The notes: generated by a model from the letters alone, not told the origin. Counted from the stretch's first letter, positions 1-5,505 are shown. The stretch: DNA of 5,837 nt from Ruminococcaceae bacterium UBA1213 (GCA_002309275.1 DBXL01000064.1:1-5837); one strand, 5' to 3'. Numbers and translations: made by a program.

Positions 1-2
1 CA

Positions 3-119
3 AATGCACAGGTTATGACACAACTTATGAACAATCGCTCTGTTTTACCCGGTGATTGTTGGAAACCTGTCCAACAGTTTTCAAAACCACTAAAAAAATC
101 TGGCTTTTTGACTGCCTGA
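3..119 (+). CDS. Possible 3' end of an unidentified gene entering from the left
   Basis: Frame 3 is open from the window edge to a TGA at 117-119 and gives 38 residues with a protein-like composition, ending in the residues FSKPLKKSGFLTA. The other two forward frames close early (frame 1 at codon 6, frame 2 near position 53), so this is the only forward frame that could carry a gene tail. No domain is recognisable in so short a piece. An inverted repeat (57-76) lies inside the frame. The call rests only on openness and composition, and the stretch could equally be non-coding. After the stop, 120-337 shows only very short frames and no clear promoter before the next gene. Confidence 0.35.
   Translation, partial: NAQVMTQLMNNRSVLPGDCWKPVQQFSKPLKKSGFLTA
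57..76. repeat. 7-bp inverted repeat, TGTTGGA/TCCAACA
   Basis: TGTTGGA (57-63) and TCCAACA (70-76) are perfect inverted copies around a 6-nt loop. No T-run follows, so it is not a convincing terminator. It lies inside the possible gene tail at 3-119 and could be an operator or a chance match. Confidence 0.35.
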
Positions 120-343
120 AGATATGAGAGGAAAAAGTTTTTGAAAATCCGAAAAACCCTACCAATTTTTTTGCCTGGGATTTGAAGGAATGAGGTCAGT
201 TTTGTACCCCTGAAATCATTTCTTCTGTGAGAAAGAGAAAAAACTTTCCGGCATGACCGAGTGAAAGTGACACAGATTTTCAAGGGAGTGTTGGGAAGGA
301 TAAGGGTACACGATTTGGCGATTATTAGGAGGAGATATTGTTT

Positions 344-796
344 ATGAACGCAAAAGAATATCTTGAAGAGTATAAAGTATTAAAAGAAAACGCTGAGGAA
401 ATGCAGCAGACCTATGATTATCTGATATCAAAGGCTGAATACCGTAATTCAGTCATTGACGGAATGCCAAGATCTCAAAGCCATGAAAATACCCGGGAAG
501 TGCTTCTCGCTAAGATTGCTGATACAAAAACAAGACTTGATGAACTTAAAAATCAGGCTGGGAAAGCAAAAAACTGTATCACGGCATCTATTCTTGGACT
601 GTCAAACCCACGTACCATAAGAATCCTGCTCCTCTCAGATGTTGAACTTATGGACTGGGATGAAATAAAAGAAAAAAATAATCTCAGTAAATCACAACTT
701 CAGAAGCTCAGAAGAGAGTCTTATGATGAACTTGTAATTCCTGAAGAATACAAGAAAAGCAGACCTACTAGATCATATAGAGCAAATCAGCAATAA
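344..796 (+). CDS. DUF1492/ArpU-like phage-type protein
   Basis: The product is 150 residues if it starts at the ATG at 344. An upstream in-frame TTG at 338 would add two residues. AGGAGG at 327-332 sits 11 nt before the ATG and 5 nt before the TTG, so the start is not settled. The N-terminus (NAKEYLEEYKVLKENAEEMQ) and the charged helical middle resemble DUF1492 proteins, which open with an AKEYL-type motif, continue as a coiled-coil-like helix and end in a sigma-region-4-like helix-turn-helix. Here the C-terminal part with LMDWDEIKEKNNLSKSQLQKLRRESYDEL fits that last section. In Gram-positive phages such proteins sit in late-early control regions and are thought to regulate transcription, as ArpU does. 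The tail after residue 135 is basic (KKSRPTRSYRANQQ). No other phage structural genes are visible, so this may be a remnant or a gene at a prophage edge. Confidence 0.6.
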   Translation: MNAKEYLEEYKVLKENAEEMQQTYDYLISKAEYRNSVIDGMPRSQSHENTREVLLAKIADTKTRLDELKNQAGKAKNCITASILGLSNPRTIRILLLSDVELMDWDEIKEKNNLSKSQLQKLRRESYDELVIPEEYKKSRPTRSYRANQQ

Positions 797-798
797 GC

Positions 799-836
799 TT
801 TCTTGGTCTCCTACAGCGTTCATAGGAAACCAGAAA
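799..836 (+). terminator. Imperfect hairpin after the DUF1492-like gene
   Basis: The stem pairs TTTC-TGGT-TCCTA (799-813, with a one-base bulge at 803 and a C/A mismatch at 808) with TAGGA-ACCA-GAAA (823-836) around a 9-nt loop. It begins 3 nt after the stop codon. The following sequence is AT-rich but has no clean T-run, so termination would be weak or factor-assisted. Confidence 0.35.
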
Positions 837-904
837 ATATAGTTTTGATAGTCTTTCATTTTCAACAACATACAGAAAAAACCTCTTTGATAAAAAAATT
901 GCAT

Positions 905-944
905 TATAGTTTACAAATTCAGAAAGTTTTGTTATTTTGTAAAC
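905..944 (+). promoter_or_regulatory. Probable promoter -10 and operator of the Xre-ImmA/PIN operon
   Basis: A TATAGT hexamer at 905-910 could serve as -10; no good -35 lies 16-18 bp upstream. Overlapping its 3' end is a widely spaced inverted repeat: GTTTACAAA (909-917) and TTTGTAAAC (936-944), perfect 9-bp arms with an 18-bp gap, centre to centre 27 bp. The right arm ends just before the ribosome binding site of the next gene. Xre-type regulators commonly repress their own promoter through such dyads, so the natural reader is the HTH domain of the downstream protein. Binding is inferred. Confidence 0.5.
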
Positions 945-957
945 AAGAGGAGTAAGT

Positions 958-2010
958 ATGAAAGAATTGGAGGTTTTTGGACAAAGATTAAGAAATGCCC
1001 GAATTATGAAGGGGCTTTCTATGGATGAGCTTTGTTCTTTGATGAACAGCTCTATTTCAAAAATGGCAATCTCAAAATACGAAAGAGGAGACCTGTCTCC
1101 TAATAGTAACATACTGATAAAATTCTCTGAGGCTTTAGGTCAGCCTGTTGATTATTTTTTCAGACCATTTTCTCTTCAGATTTCAGACATTCAGTTCAGA
1201 AAAAAGAGCAAACTGTCTGTCAAACAGGCAAATTCTATCAAGGAAACTATTGCTGACAGTATTGAAAAATATCTCAATATTGAAGAAATCTGCAATTCGA
1301 CTACTGAATTTGAAAAACCAAACTGGGAGGTCTCTACTCCGAATGATGCAAAAAAATATGCATTAGAGCTCAGACAGAAGTGGCAAATAGGCAGTGATGG
1401 AATACTGAACCTTGTAAGTTTGTTAGAAGAAAACGGAATAAAGGTTTTAATTATTGATGCAGATATGTCATTTGACGGATTAAGCACTATTGTAAATAAC
1501 ACTTATCCAGTGATAGTACTGAACGAAAAATTTACTTCCGAAAGGAACCGTTTCACTGCAGCCCACGAGCTTGGACACATTATGCTTTCTTTTGCTGAAG
1601 GTATTGAACAAAAAGAAAAAGAGCGTTTGTGCAATGCTTTTGCAAGTGAATTTCTGATTCCTTCCGATGCCCTTATTGAGGAATTAGGAAATAGAAGAAC
1701 CAGCATCTCAATCATGGAACTTGAACATCTTCAAAAACAATATGGGATTTCCAAAGATGCCCTGATATACAAGGCAAAGGAGAATAATGTAATTTCTCAA
1801 TCACTTTTTGAATCCTGTATGAAGAGAAAGAATGCTCAGCTTCAATTCAAAGAAATAATGGAAAGTACTGTCTATCCAAAAGAAACTTCAGACAGATTCC
1901 AGAGCTTGGTTTACAGGGCTTTAAACAGCGGTATGATATCAGAATCAAAAGCTTCTGCTCTTCTGAATATTCCTCAGGGTGATTTAAGGAGGGCAAATTC
2001 AGTTATATGA
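958..2010 (+). CDS. Xre-family HTH / ImmA-IrrE-type zinc metallopeptidase
   Basis: The 350-residue protein has an N-terminal Xre HTH (about residues 7-65: FGQRLRNARIMKGLSMDELC, ISKYERGDLSP, LGQPVDYFF) and a central ImmA/IrrE (COG2856) peptidase domain. The zinc motif is HELGH at 203-207 within FTAAHELGHIML; E222 in ERLCNAFASEFLIP fits the usual third ligand. A helical C-terminal part (about 245-350) follows. In this family the peptidase cleaves a partner or a repressor after a stress or phage signal (ImmA cuts ImmR; IrrE/DdrO in Deinococcus), so one protein can carry repressor and sensor. The ATG is set by AGAGGAG (946-952) 5 nt upstream. The stop overlaps the start of the PIN gene by 4 bp, so the two are translationally coupled. 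It probably represses the operon through the dyad at 909-944 and acts as antitoxin to the PIN nuclease. That partnership is inferred from gene order seen in predicted toxin-antitoxin pairs. Confidence 0.88.
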   Translation: MKELEVFGQRLRNARIMKGLSMDELCSLMNSSISKMAISKYERGDLSPNSNILIKFSEALGQPVDYFFRPFSLQISDIQFRKKSKLSVKQANSIKETIADSIEKYLNIEEICNSTTEFEKPNWEVSTPNDAKKYALELRQKWQIGSDGILNLVSLLEENGIKVLIIDADMSFDGLSTIVNNTYPVIVLNEKFTSERNRFTAAHELGHIMLSFAEGIEQKEKERLCNAFASEFLIPSDALIEELGNRRTSISIMELEHLQKQYGISKDALIYKAKENNVISQSLFESCMKRKNAQLQFKEIMESTVYPKETSDRFQSLVYRALNSGMISESKASALLNIPQGDLRRANSVI

Positions 2011-2525
2011 GCAAAGAGACACTTGTAATCAATGATGCAAATATCCTCTTTGATCTTATGTCGATCGGGCTTTTGGAATCATTCTGTAAAGTCCCGATTG
2101 AAAAATATACAACTGATCTTGTCATTCATGAAATAAAACAACCTGATCAAATTAAGGCTGTAGATTCCTGCGTAGTAAATAAGCATATTTTTGAGAAAAC
2201 ATTTTCCTTTGAAGAACTTATAAAGATATCTCAGCTTCAGCAAAAAGAACATGCACAGAGCCTTTCACTTACAGACTGCTCTGTATGGTTTTTGGCAAAA
2301 GAGCTAAATGGGATTCTGCTTACAGGTGACAGCAAGTTACGGAAAATTGCTTCAGATGACAGCATTCAAGTTCACGGCATCTTGTATGTTCTTAAGCTGA
2401 TTGTGGATAACAACATTGTTCCCCCGCATAAAATGGTTGAAAAACTAAATGATCTTATGAAGATTAACGACAGATTACCGGAACTTGAATGCGAAAAATA
2501 CATTGCAGAATGGGAGGCTGACTGA
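2007..2525 (+). CDS. PIN-domain ribonuclease, probable toxin
   Basis: The 172-residue product fits a PIN-like nuclease of the DUF3368 type. It has VINDANILFDL near the N-terminus (D10 acid), VIHEI (E42), LSLTDCSVWFLAKE (D90) and GILLTGDSKLRKIA (D108). These are the four acidic positions expected to bind Mg/Mn in a PIN active site, and all are present, so it looks catalytically intact. The C-terminal section (HGILYVLKLIVDNNIVPPHKMVEKLNDLM) matches the usual tail in which these proteins end. PIN toxins cut tRNA, rRNA or mRNA; the substrate here cannot be read. The ATG overlaps the stop of the Xre-ImmA gene (ATGA). The nearest purine-rich site (AAGGAGGG, 1986-1993) is about 13 nt away, longer than ideal, which favours coupled re-initiation. 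No clear terminator follows, so transcripts may run on toward the DUF4417 gene. Confidence 0.82.
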   Translation: MSKETLVINDANILFDLMSIGLLESFCKVPIEKYTTDLVIHEIKQPDQIKAVDSCVVNKHIFEKTFSFEELIKISQLQQKEHAQSLSLTDCSVWFLAKELNGILLTGDSKLRKIASDDSIQVHGILYVLKLIVDNNIVPPHKMVEKLNDLMKINDRLPELECEKYIAEWEAD

Positions 2526-2574
2526 TGATTACATAACATATCGTTTTTTCTGAGATTATTTGTATATCAGGGTG

Positions 2575-2594
2575 TATTTGAAATCCCACGTGGT
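2575..2594 (+). repeat. Left 20-bp direct repeat bounding the three-gene module
   Basis: TATTTGAAATCCCACGTGGT occurs here and, without mismatch, at 3962-3981. Identity stops abruptly on both sides of each copy. It contains the palindrome CACGTG. The spacing between copies is 1,387 bp, and three overlapping genes lie between them. Equal copies at both ends could be attachment or target-site sequences left by insertion, recombination sites, or a shared protein-binding site. Confidence 0.85.
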
Positions 2595-2608
2595 ACTGGA
2601 TTTCAAAT
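2576..2608. repeat. 11-bp inverted repeat built on the left direct repeat
   Basis: ATTTGAAATCC (2576-2586) and GGATTTCAAAT (2598-2608) are perfect inverted copies around an 11-nt loop that holds CACGTGGTACT. Only the left direct repeat has this second arm; the right copy lacks it. The stem has no following T-run, so it is not a normal terminator. It may be a recombinase or regulator binding site, or a leader RNA hairpin. Confidence 0.75.
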
Positions 2609-2610
2609 CC

Positions 2611-2651
2611 CCTGTTTCTCTACGACAGGTGTTCTGAGGGAACACAGGAGG
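2611..2651 (+). promoter_or_regulatory. Leader with alternative hairpins that can mask the ribosome binding site
   Basis: CCTGT (2611-2615) can pair with ACAGG at 2625-2629, or with an identical ACAGG at 2644-2648. The second ACAGG overlaps the AGGAGG ribosome binding site (2646-2651) of the DUF4417 gene, which lies 5 nt before its ATG. A further stem, GTGTTC (2629-2634) with GAACAC (2640-2645), sits between them. The pairings are seen; a regulatory switch is inference. Confidence 0.4.
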
Positions 2652-2656
2652 ATATT

Positions 2657-3337
2657 ATGAGGCATACTAAAGCTCCATATATCAGAGATGTGTATCTTGG
2701 CTATTTGATTCAAGGAGCAAGACGCACATCAAAAGAAGGATATCCAATTATTGAACCCTGGATGGTGGCAGAAAAACCGCCAACAGATATAGTTCAATGG
2801 GATAAGCGCAGTACAGTAAAAGAAAAGTCACAATGTGCAATATCCTTTTACTGTAAAGACCAGTACTTCTCTTCATTACAATGTAATCCAAAGAGGTACA
2901 CGAACGAAGTAAAAGAATACGAATGTGTTGTTGGCATGGATGCAAGTCCATTTGACAACATGCCACCGGTAGTTCAGAAGAGTCAAATCTATGATAACCT
3001 GGCAATCACTTATTACTACGGAAGACAGGGCATTCCTATCATTCCCAATATCCGTGTTGGAACTGATTGTACAATCGATTCCCTGGATGCATATCCGCAT
3101 AACACGTTGATTGCTATTGGAAGTAACGGTTTTACTCGTGAGCTCTTTAACAGAGAAATCTTCAGAGAACAGGTCAAAATCATTGTTGATACCTTACACC
3201 CAACAGGTATTGTTGTTTACGGACCTGCATCTGATGCTATTTTTTCTGTTGCAAAAGAAGCTGCTATACCTGTTTTTCAATATGACGCTTTTATGACAAG
3301 GCGTTATAAGAAAAGAAAGTCCGGAGGTGAATTATGA
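2657..3337 (+). CDS. DUF4417 family protein
   Basis: The 226-residue product carries the conserved core of DUF4417: VVGMDASPFDNMPPVVQKSQIYDNLAITYYYGRQGIPIIPNIRVG (about residues 91-135), then LIAIGSNGFTR and a C-terminal IVVYGPASDAIF/IPVFQYD section. The family is found on phages, plasmids and mobile islands; its biochemical role is not established. The N-terminal third has several cysteines (C60, C66, C76, C90) that could bind metal, but they form no standard motif. There is no signal peptide or membrane segment, so a cytoplasmic location is expected. The C-terminus is basic (RRYKKRKSGG). AGGAGG lies 5 nt before the ATG. The stop overlaps the start of the next gene (ATGA), making it first of a coupled three-gene set. 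Confidence 0.8.
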   Translation: MRHTKAPYIRDVYLGYLIQGARRTSKEGYPIIEPWMVAEKPPTDIVQWDKRSTVKEKSQCAISFYCKDQYFSSLQCNPKRYTNEVKEYECVVGMDASPFDNMPPVVQKSQIYDNLAITYYYGRQGIPIIPNIRVGTDCTIDSLDAYPHNTLIAIGSNGFTRELFNREIFREQVKIIVDTLHPTGIVVYGPASDAIFSVAKEAAIPVFQYDAFMTRRYKKRKSGGEL

Positions 3338-3651
3338 AAGGAAGTGATTCATCTTTCGGTGGGTATAATTCTGCCGGTTCCAAGGATGTGAAGGTTGTTT
3401 CTTCAGTATCAACTACTACAGCACATTCAGTACCGGAAACTTCTACTCCCAATTCTGTCAAAATTAAATATGACAAGAAAGGGAATAAAAGTTCTGAGCG
3501 ATACTATGACAAAGACGGTAAAGCGTACTTGGATATAGATTACTCTGATCACGGTAATAAAACAGCCCATCCTGTTGTACCTCACCAACACAAGATAAGT
3601 TGGCAGGATGGAAAGATGAAAAGAGGTACAGGTAAGGAGATTAATAAATGA
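3334..3651 (+). CDS. Small basic His-rich protein, polymorphic-toxin-like C-terminus
   Basis: The 105-residue product has two parts. Residues 1-40 are low-complexity Ser/Gly/Thr (GSDSSFGGYNSAGSK) and look disordered. Residues 43-105 hold KIKYDKKGNKSSERYYDKDGKAYLDIDY followed by SDHGNKTAHPVVPHQH (H73, H79, H84, H86). The YYDKDG...DIDY...DHG...HP..PHxH pattern resembles the C-terminal toxin domain annotated as polymorphic toxin type 24 (Ntox24), a predicted RNase; this comes from memory of the pattern, not from a search. Clustered His and Asp could be catalytic or metal-binding. It is net basic, while the next gene product is strongly acidic. A near-ideal GGAGGTGA (3323-3330) lies 3 nt from the ATG, and both ends overlap neighbours by ATGA. 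It lacks the long secretion module of true polymorphic toxins, so it may be a stand-alone version. Confidence 0.6.
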   Translation: MKGSDSSFGGYNSAGSKDVKVVSSVSTTTAHSVPETSTPNSVKIKYDKKGNKSSERYYDKDGKAYLDIDYSDHGNKTAHPVVPHQHKISWQDGKMKRGTGKEINK

Positions 3652-3893
3652 CAAGGCAGAAATTTCAAGAATTAATTGATTGTGGCCATGAAATTGAATT
3701 TGAATATGATGGGAAGCGTTTTTCTATCACTTACTATGAGCCAAAAGGCAGCCCCGTTATTTCATTTTGTGAGTTTTACAAGGAAATAACTGACGTTGAA
3801 ACTTTTGATCAGCTTTGTGAAGTTGAACGCTATGGCAAGAAAGTCATAGACATGATTGAATCAATTTCTGACGATGATATCGATATTTTTTGA
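3648..3893 (+). CDS. Small acidic protein, possible immunity or antitoxin partner
   Basis: The 81-residue product has about 20 Asp/Glu against about 9 Lys/Arg and ends in the acidic run SDDDIDIF. The core FEYDGKRFSITYYEPKGSPVISFCEFYKE reads as a short beta-sheet, followed by a helical FDQLCEVERYGKKVIDMIESI. Small acidic hypothetical proteins of this form occur in Firmicutes and mobile regions without an assigned function. Its start overlaps the stop of the basic His-rich protein (ATGA), with AAGGAG (3634-3639) 8 nt upstream. The basic-then-acidic coupled pair resembles a toxin and its inhibitor. A DNA-mimic or adaptor role is also possible. The gene is real with good confidence; its role is not known. 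Confidence 0.7.
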   Translation: MTRQKFQELIDCGHEIEFEYDGKRFSITYYEPKGSPVISFCEFYKEITDVETFDQLCEVERYGKKVIDMIESISDDDIDIF

Positions 3894-3900
3894 GTTAAAC

Positions 3901-3962
3901 ATGCTCCTACAAAAAAACGCATTGAGAACTGTTAGCAGCAATTTTCAATGCGTGTAGGACAT
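3901..3962. repeat. Long bulged inverted repeat after the three-gene module
   Basis: Pairs run ATG/CAT (3901-3903/3960-3962), TCCTACA/TGTAGGA (3905-3911/3953-3959) and CGCATTGA/TCAATGCG (3918-3925/3945-3952), extended inward by GAA/TTT with one G-T pair. The left arm has two extra pieces: C at 3904 and six A at 3912-3917. A long stem with one-sided bulges recalls folded integron attC sites, but the GTTRRRY core box is not found at the right-hand end. The inner part also works as a minus-strand terminator. The outer end touches the right 20-bp direct repeat. Confidence 0.7.
3911..3952 (-). terminator. Intrinsic terminator of the DUF3990/HTH operon
   Basis: On the minus strand the stem CGCATTGA...TCAATGCG (8 bp, extended by AAA/GAA-type pairs) is followed at once by seven T (complement of 3911-3917). 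This is the normal form of a factor-independent terminator. It lies about 160 bp past the stop of the HTH gene. Read on the plus strand the same stem has no T-run, so it would stop leftward transcription better than rightward. Confidence 0.7.
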
Positions 3963-3981
3963 ATTTGAAATCCCACGTGGT
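3962..3981 (+). repeat. Right 20-bp direct repeat bounding the three-gene module
   Basis: This is an exact copy of the repeat at 2575-2594, in the same orientation. It starts at the outer end of the bulged inverted repeat (3901-3962). It lacks the inverted second arm seen at the left copy. The sequence beyond it up to 4113 is AT-rich, has a 12-bp palindrome TGCATGCATGCA (3995-4006) and no gene on the plus strand that looks real. Confidence 0.85.
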
Positions 3982-4113
3982 CATTACACTTTAATGCATG
4001 CATGCAGAAAAGTCATTAAAAATCCAATTTTTTTTCATAAAAAGGTAAAAATTTTTCATATTAATCGGTTTTTTCTACCACTGCGCTCATGTGAATTTGC
4101 TGATGCATACCGT

Positions 4114-4764
4114 TTATTGCGGGTTTTCAAGAAGATCTTCTATTTTGCAATCCAGTTTTCCGGACAGCCTGTAAAGGGTCTGAGCCTGTGCTTTGTTGAT
4201 GTCATTGTGACCCTGTTCATACATCTGGATTGAACGGAGGTTTATACCGGTCTCACTTGCAAGCTCTGCCTGTGAAAAGCCTCTGTTCTCTCTTATCTGT
4301 TTAAGGTTTGAACTATAGGTGAACTTGCTGAACTTCTCATCCATTGCATTGAAAAAAGAAGTAATATCTTCTTCATGGAAAACGGAATACATTGCAATTA
4401 TGTCTTTCAGGGCCACAACTCTGAAAATATCCCTGAAGCGTCTGTTGCTGTACCACTGATACCAGGCAAGGGACCATCCTGTCCAGTACTCAGGTGAGAA
4501 ATGCTCTGAGAACCGTATTTCGGGAATATCGGGGACGGAGTAACTGTCCTCCAGAATTTTATATGCCAGTTCTATTCCGGACATTCCTGAGATTACAGAA
4601 GGATTGCCTGCTGCGAACAGGTCGGCATAACCGGATTTGACAAACATGAAAGATGTCATTGACGGACTTAAGGCGCAGGTATTGATCATGTAGTCAAAAC
4701 AGGTGGCCAGGGTACTTTTTGCGTCATTCAGATATAATTCGCTGTAAGCGCGGATCATTGACAT
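4114..4764 (-). CDS. HTH-domain partner (probable antitoxin) of the DUF3990 protein
   Basis: The 216-residue protein has a C-terminal Xre/Cro-type HTH (about residues 153-212: LKQIRENRGFSQAELASETGINLRSIQMYEQG...INKAQAQTLYRLSGKLDCKIEDLLE) and a large N-terminal domain. The latter includes FVKSGYADLFAAGNPSVISGMSGIELAYKILE and a Trp-rich SPEYWTGWSLAWYQWY segment. This arrangement is known from gut bacteria beside DUF3990 genes, with the HTH at the C-terminus rather than the N-terminus. The N-terminal part may bind the partner protein. GGGAGG lies 6 nt before the ATG at 4764. The gene starts inside the 3' end of the DUF3990 gene (41-bp overlap), so the two are co-transcribed and coupled. The HTH most likely represses the promoter at 5455-5484. 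Base composition is less AT-rich than in the ImmA/PIN operon, which suggests a different origin. Confidence 0.78.
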   Translation of the reverse strand: MSMIRAYSELYLNDAKSTLATCFDYMINTCALSPSMTSFMFVKSGYADLFAAGNPSVISGMSGIELAYKILEDSYSVPDIPEIRFSEHFSPEYWTGWSLAWYQWYSNRRFRDIFRVVALKDIIAMYSVFHEEDITSFFNAMDEKFSKFTYSSNLKQIRENRGFSQAELASETGINLRSIQMYEQGHNDINKAQAQTLYRLSGKLDCKIEDLLENPQ

Positions 4765-5422
4765 CCATTTCCTCCCTTATAATGTCCATTACAAAAACAT
4801 CATCCCTGATGTTTGACTCTCTGCTGATTTTTTCATGGTATATCTTTCTGGCTGATCTGTCCCTTTCTATGAATCCGGGATAGTAAACGCTGCTGTAAAC
4901 AGGCTCTGAAGAAACAAAACGCAACTGAGAGAAGGCTTTTTCAGAAACAAGAACCGTCTGCATCCCGAGCTTTCCCAGGTGTAATGCCTTATTGAGGCTG
5001 TTCACGGAGAGGGTGTTTGAAATAAATGATTCGGCATATCTGAAATACGAATCATCAGCCCTGTATCCGATGATGATGTCATAGGGAGAAGTATCTGTTG
5101 AGAAATGAGAAATGATATACTCTCTTGCATTAAACGCAACAGCGGAATCAATAGTGAAAACCCTGTTTTTGAGAAGAAGGGCAATCCAGTTGAGAACAGT
5201 GTGTTTTCCATCTGCGAGATTGAGGATTCCGAGCCCTGAAAGGTCTATTGAGTACTTGTTCACAAATCCGTCGCAACCTTTCTTGCAAGCCCATTCCCCG
5301 GCCAAGTCCTCAGATTCCGTACAATAAAAACCACGGCCGTAATCATTATGGACATTTCCGAGTCTGATATCCGGTTTCACAATGGTTTTATCGCTTCCGT
5401 GAAACAGTGAAATGGTTGCCAT
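4724..5422 (-). CDS. DUF3990 protein, predicted ADP-ribosyltransferase-like toxin
   Basis: The start at 5422 gives 232 residues. GAGGAG (5428-5433) is 5 nt upstream. A start at 5452 would put ten residues (MYHCDDRGEE) across operator and ribosome binding site, so it is rejected. The N-terminus SLFHGSDKTIVKPDIRLGNVHNDYGRGFYCTES (H8, Y28, G31-F32-Y33-T35) is the DUF3990 signature and resembles the first His and the G-x-G-F-Y-x-T element of ADP-ribosyltransferase folds. Later conserved pieces are YDIIIGYRADDSYF (114-127) and ALHLGKLGMQTVLVSEKAF (146-164). The last 50 residues are charged and helical. The catalytic acid cannot be assigned by eye. The protein is cytoplasmic, with no signal peptide. 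It probably modifies a cellular macromolecule with ADP-ribose and is held in check by the overlapping HTH partner; both are inferred from family and context. Here the toxin gene comes first, unlike most type II operons. Confidence 0.78.
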   Translation of the reverse strand: MATISLFHGSDKTIVKPDIRLGNVHNDYGRGFYCTESEDLAGEWACKKGCDGFVNKYSIDLSGLGILNLADGKHTVLNWIALLLKNRVFTIDSAVAFNAREYIISHFSTDTSPYDIIIGYRADDSYFRYAESFISNTLSVNSLNKALHLGKLGMQTVLVSEKAFSQLRFVSSEPVYSSVYYPGFIERDRSARKIYHEKISRESNIRDDVFVMDIIREEMDVNDPRLQRIISE

Positions 5423-5433
5423 TTCTTCTCCTC

Positions 5434-5484
5434 TATCATCACAATGATACAATTACTATATCATTGCAATGATACAGCGGTCAA
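5434..5484 (-). promoter_or_regulatory. Promoter and double operator of the DUF3990/HTH operon
   Basis: On the minus strand TTGACC (5484-5479) and TATAGT (5460-5455) are 18 bp apart and make a good sigma-70 promoter, with a start point expected near 5448. A 16-bp perfect palindrome TATCATTGCAATGATA (5459-5474) fills the spacer. A second copy (5434-5449) keeps the TATCAT/ATGATA arms with a changed centre and covers the start point up to the ribosome binding site. The two centres are 25 bp apart. Occupation of either would block RNA polymerase, fitting autoregulation by the HTH protein of the operon. Confidence 0.72.
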
Positions 5485-5505
5485 CTCAGGTGCGGATGGG
5501 AAAAC

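Noticed and set aside
176..186. Third copy of the 20-bp direct repeat
   Set aside because: TGGGATTTGAA resembles the inverse of the repeat core at about ten positions with one mismatch, which is within chance for AT-rich DNA.
904..909. Leftward promoter with perfect TATAAT on the minus strand
   Set aside because: No acceptable -35 lies at 16-18 bp and no minus-strand gene follows.
768..1112. Minus-strand open frame across the Xre-ImmA start
   Set aside because: It lies opposite the conserved HTH coding region and the operator and has no ribosome binding site or recognisable domain; it is a shadow frame.
3894..3981. Canonical integron attC site
   Set aside because: GTTAAAC at 3894-3900 fits GTTRRRY, but it is not at the right end of the palindrome and has no matching inverse box; no integrase gene is present in the window.
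2573..3983. CRISPR array or insertion sequence
   Set aside because: There are only two repeat copies separated by coding sequence, and no transposase or terminal inverted repeats.
3994..4233. Plus-strand open frame reading into the end of the HTH gene
   Set aside because: Its second half is antisense to a well-supported HTH gene, its first half is AT-rich low-complexity sequence, and no ribosome binding site precedes it.
5423..5452. Longer N-terminus for the DUF3990 protein
   Set aside because: It would place coding sequence over the downstream operator and the ribosome binding site, and would begin 4 nt before the expected transcription start; the ATG at 5422 has a well-placed GAGGAG and begins right at the conserved domain.
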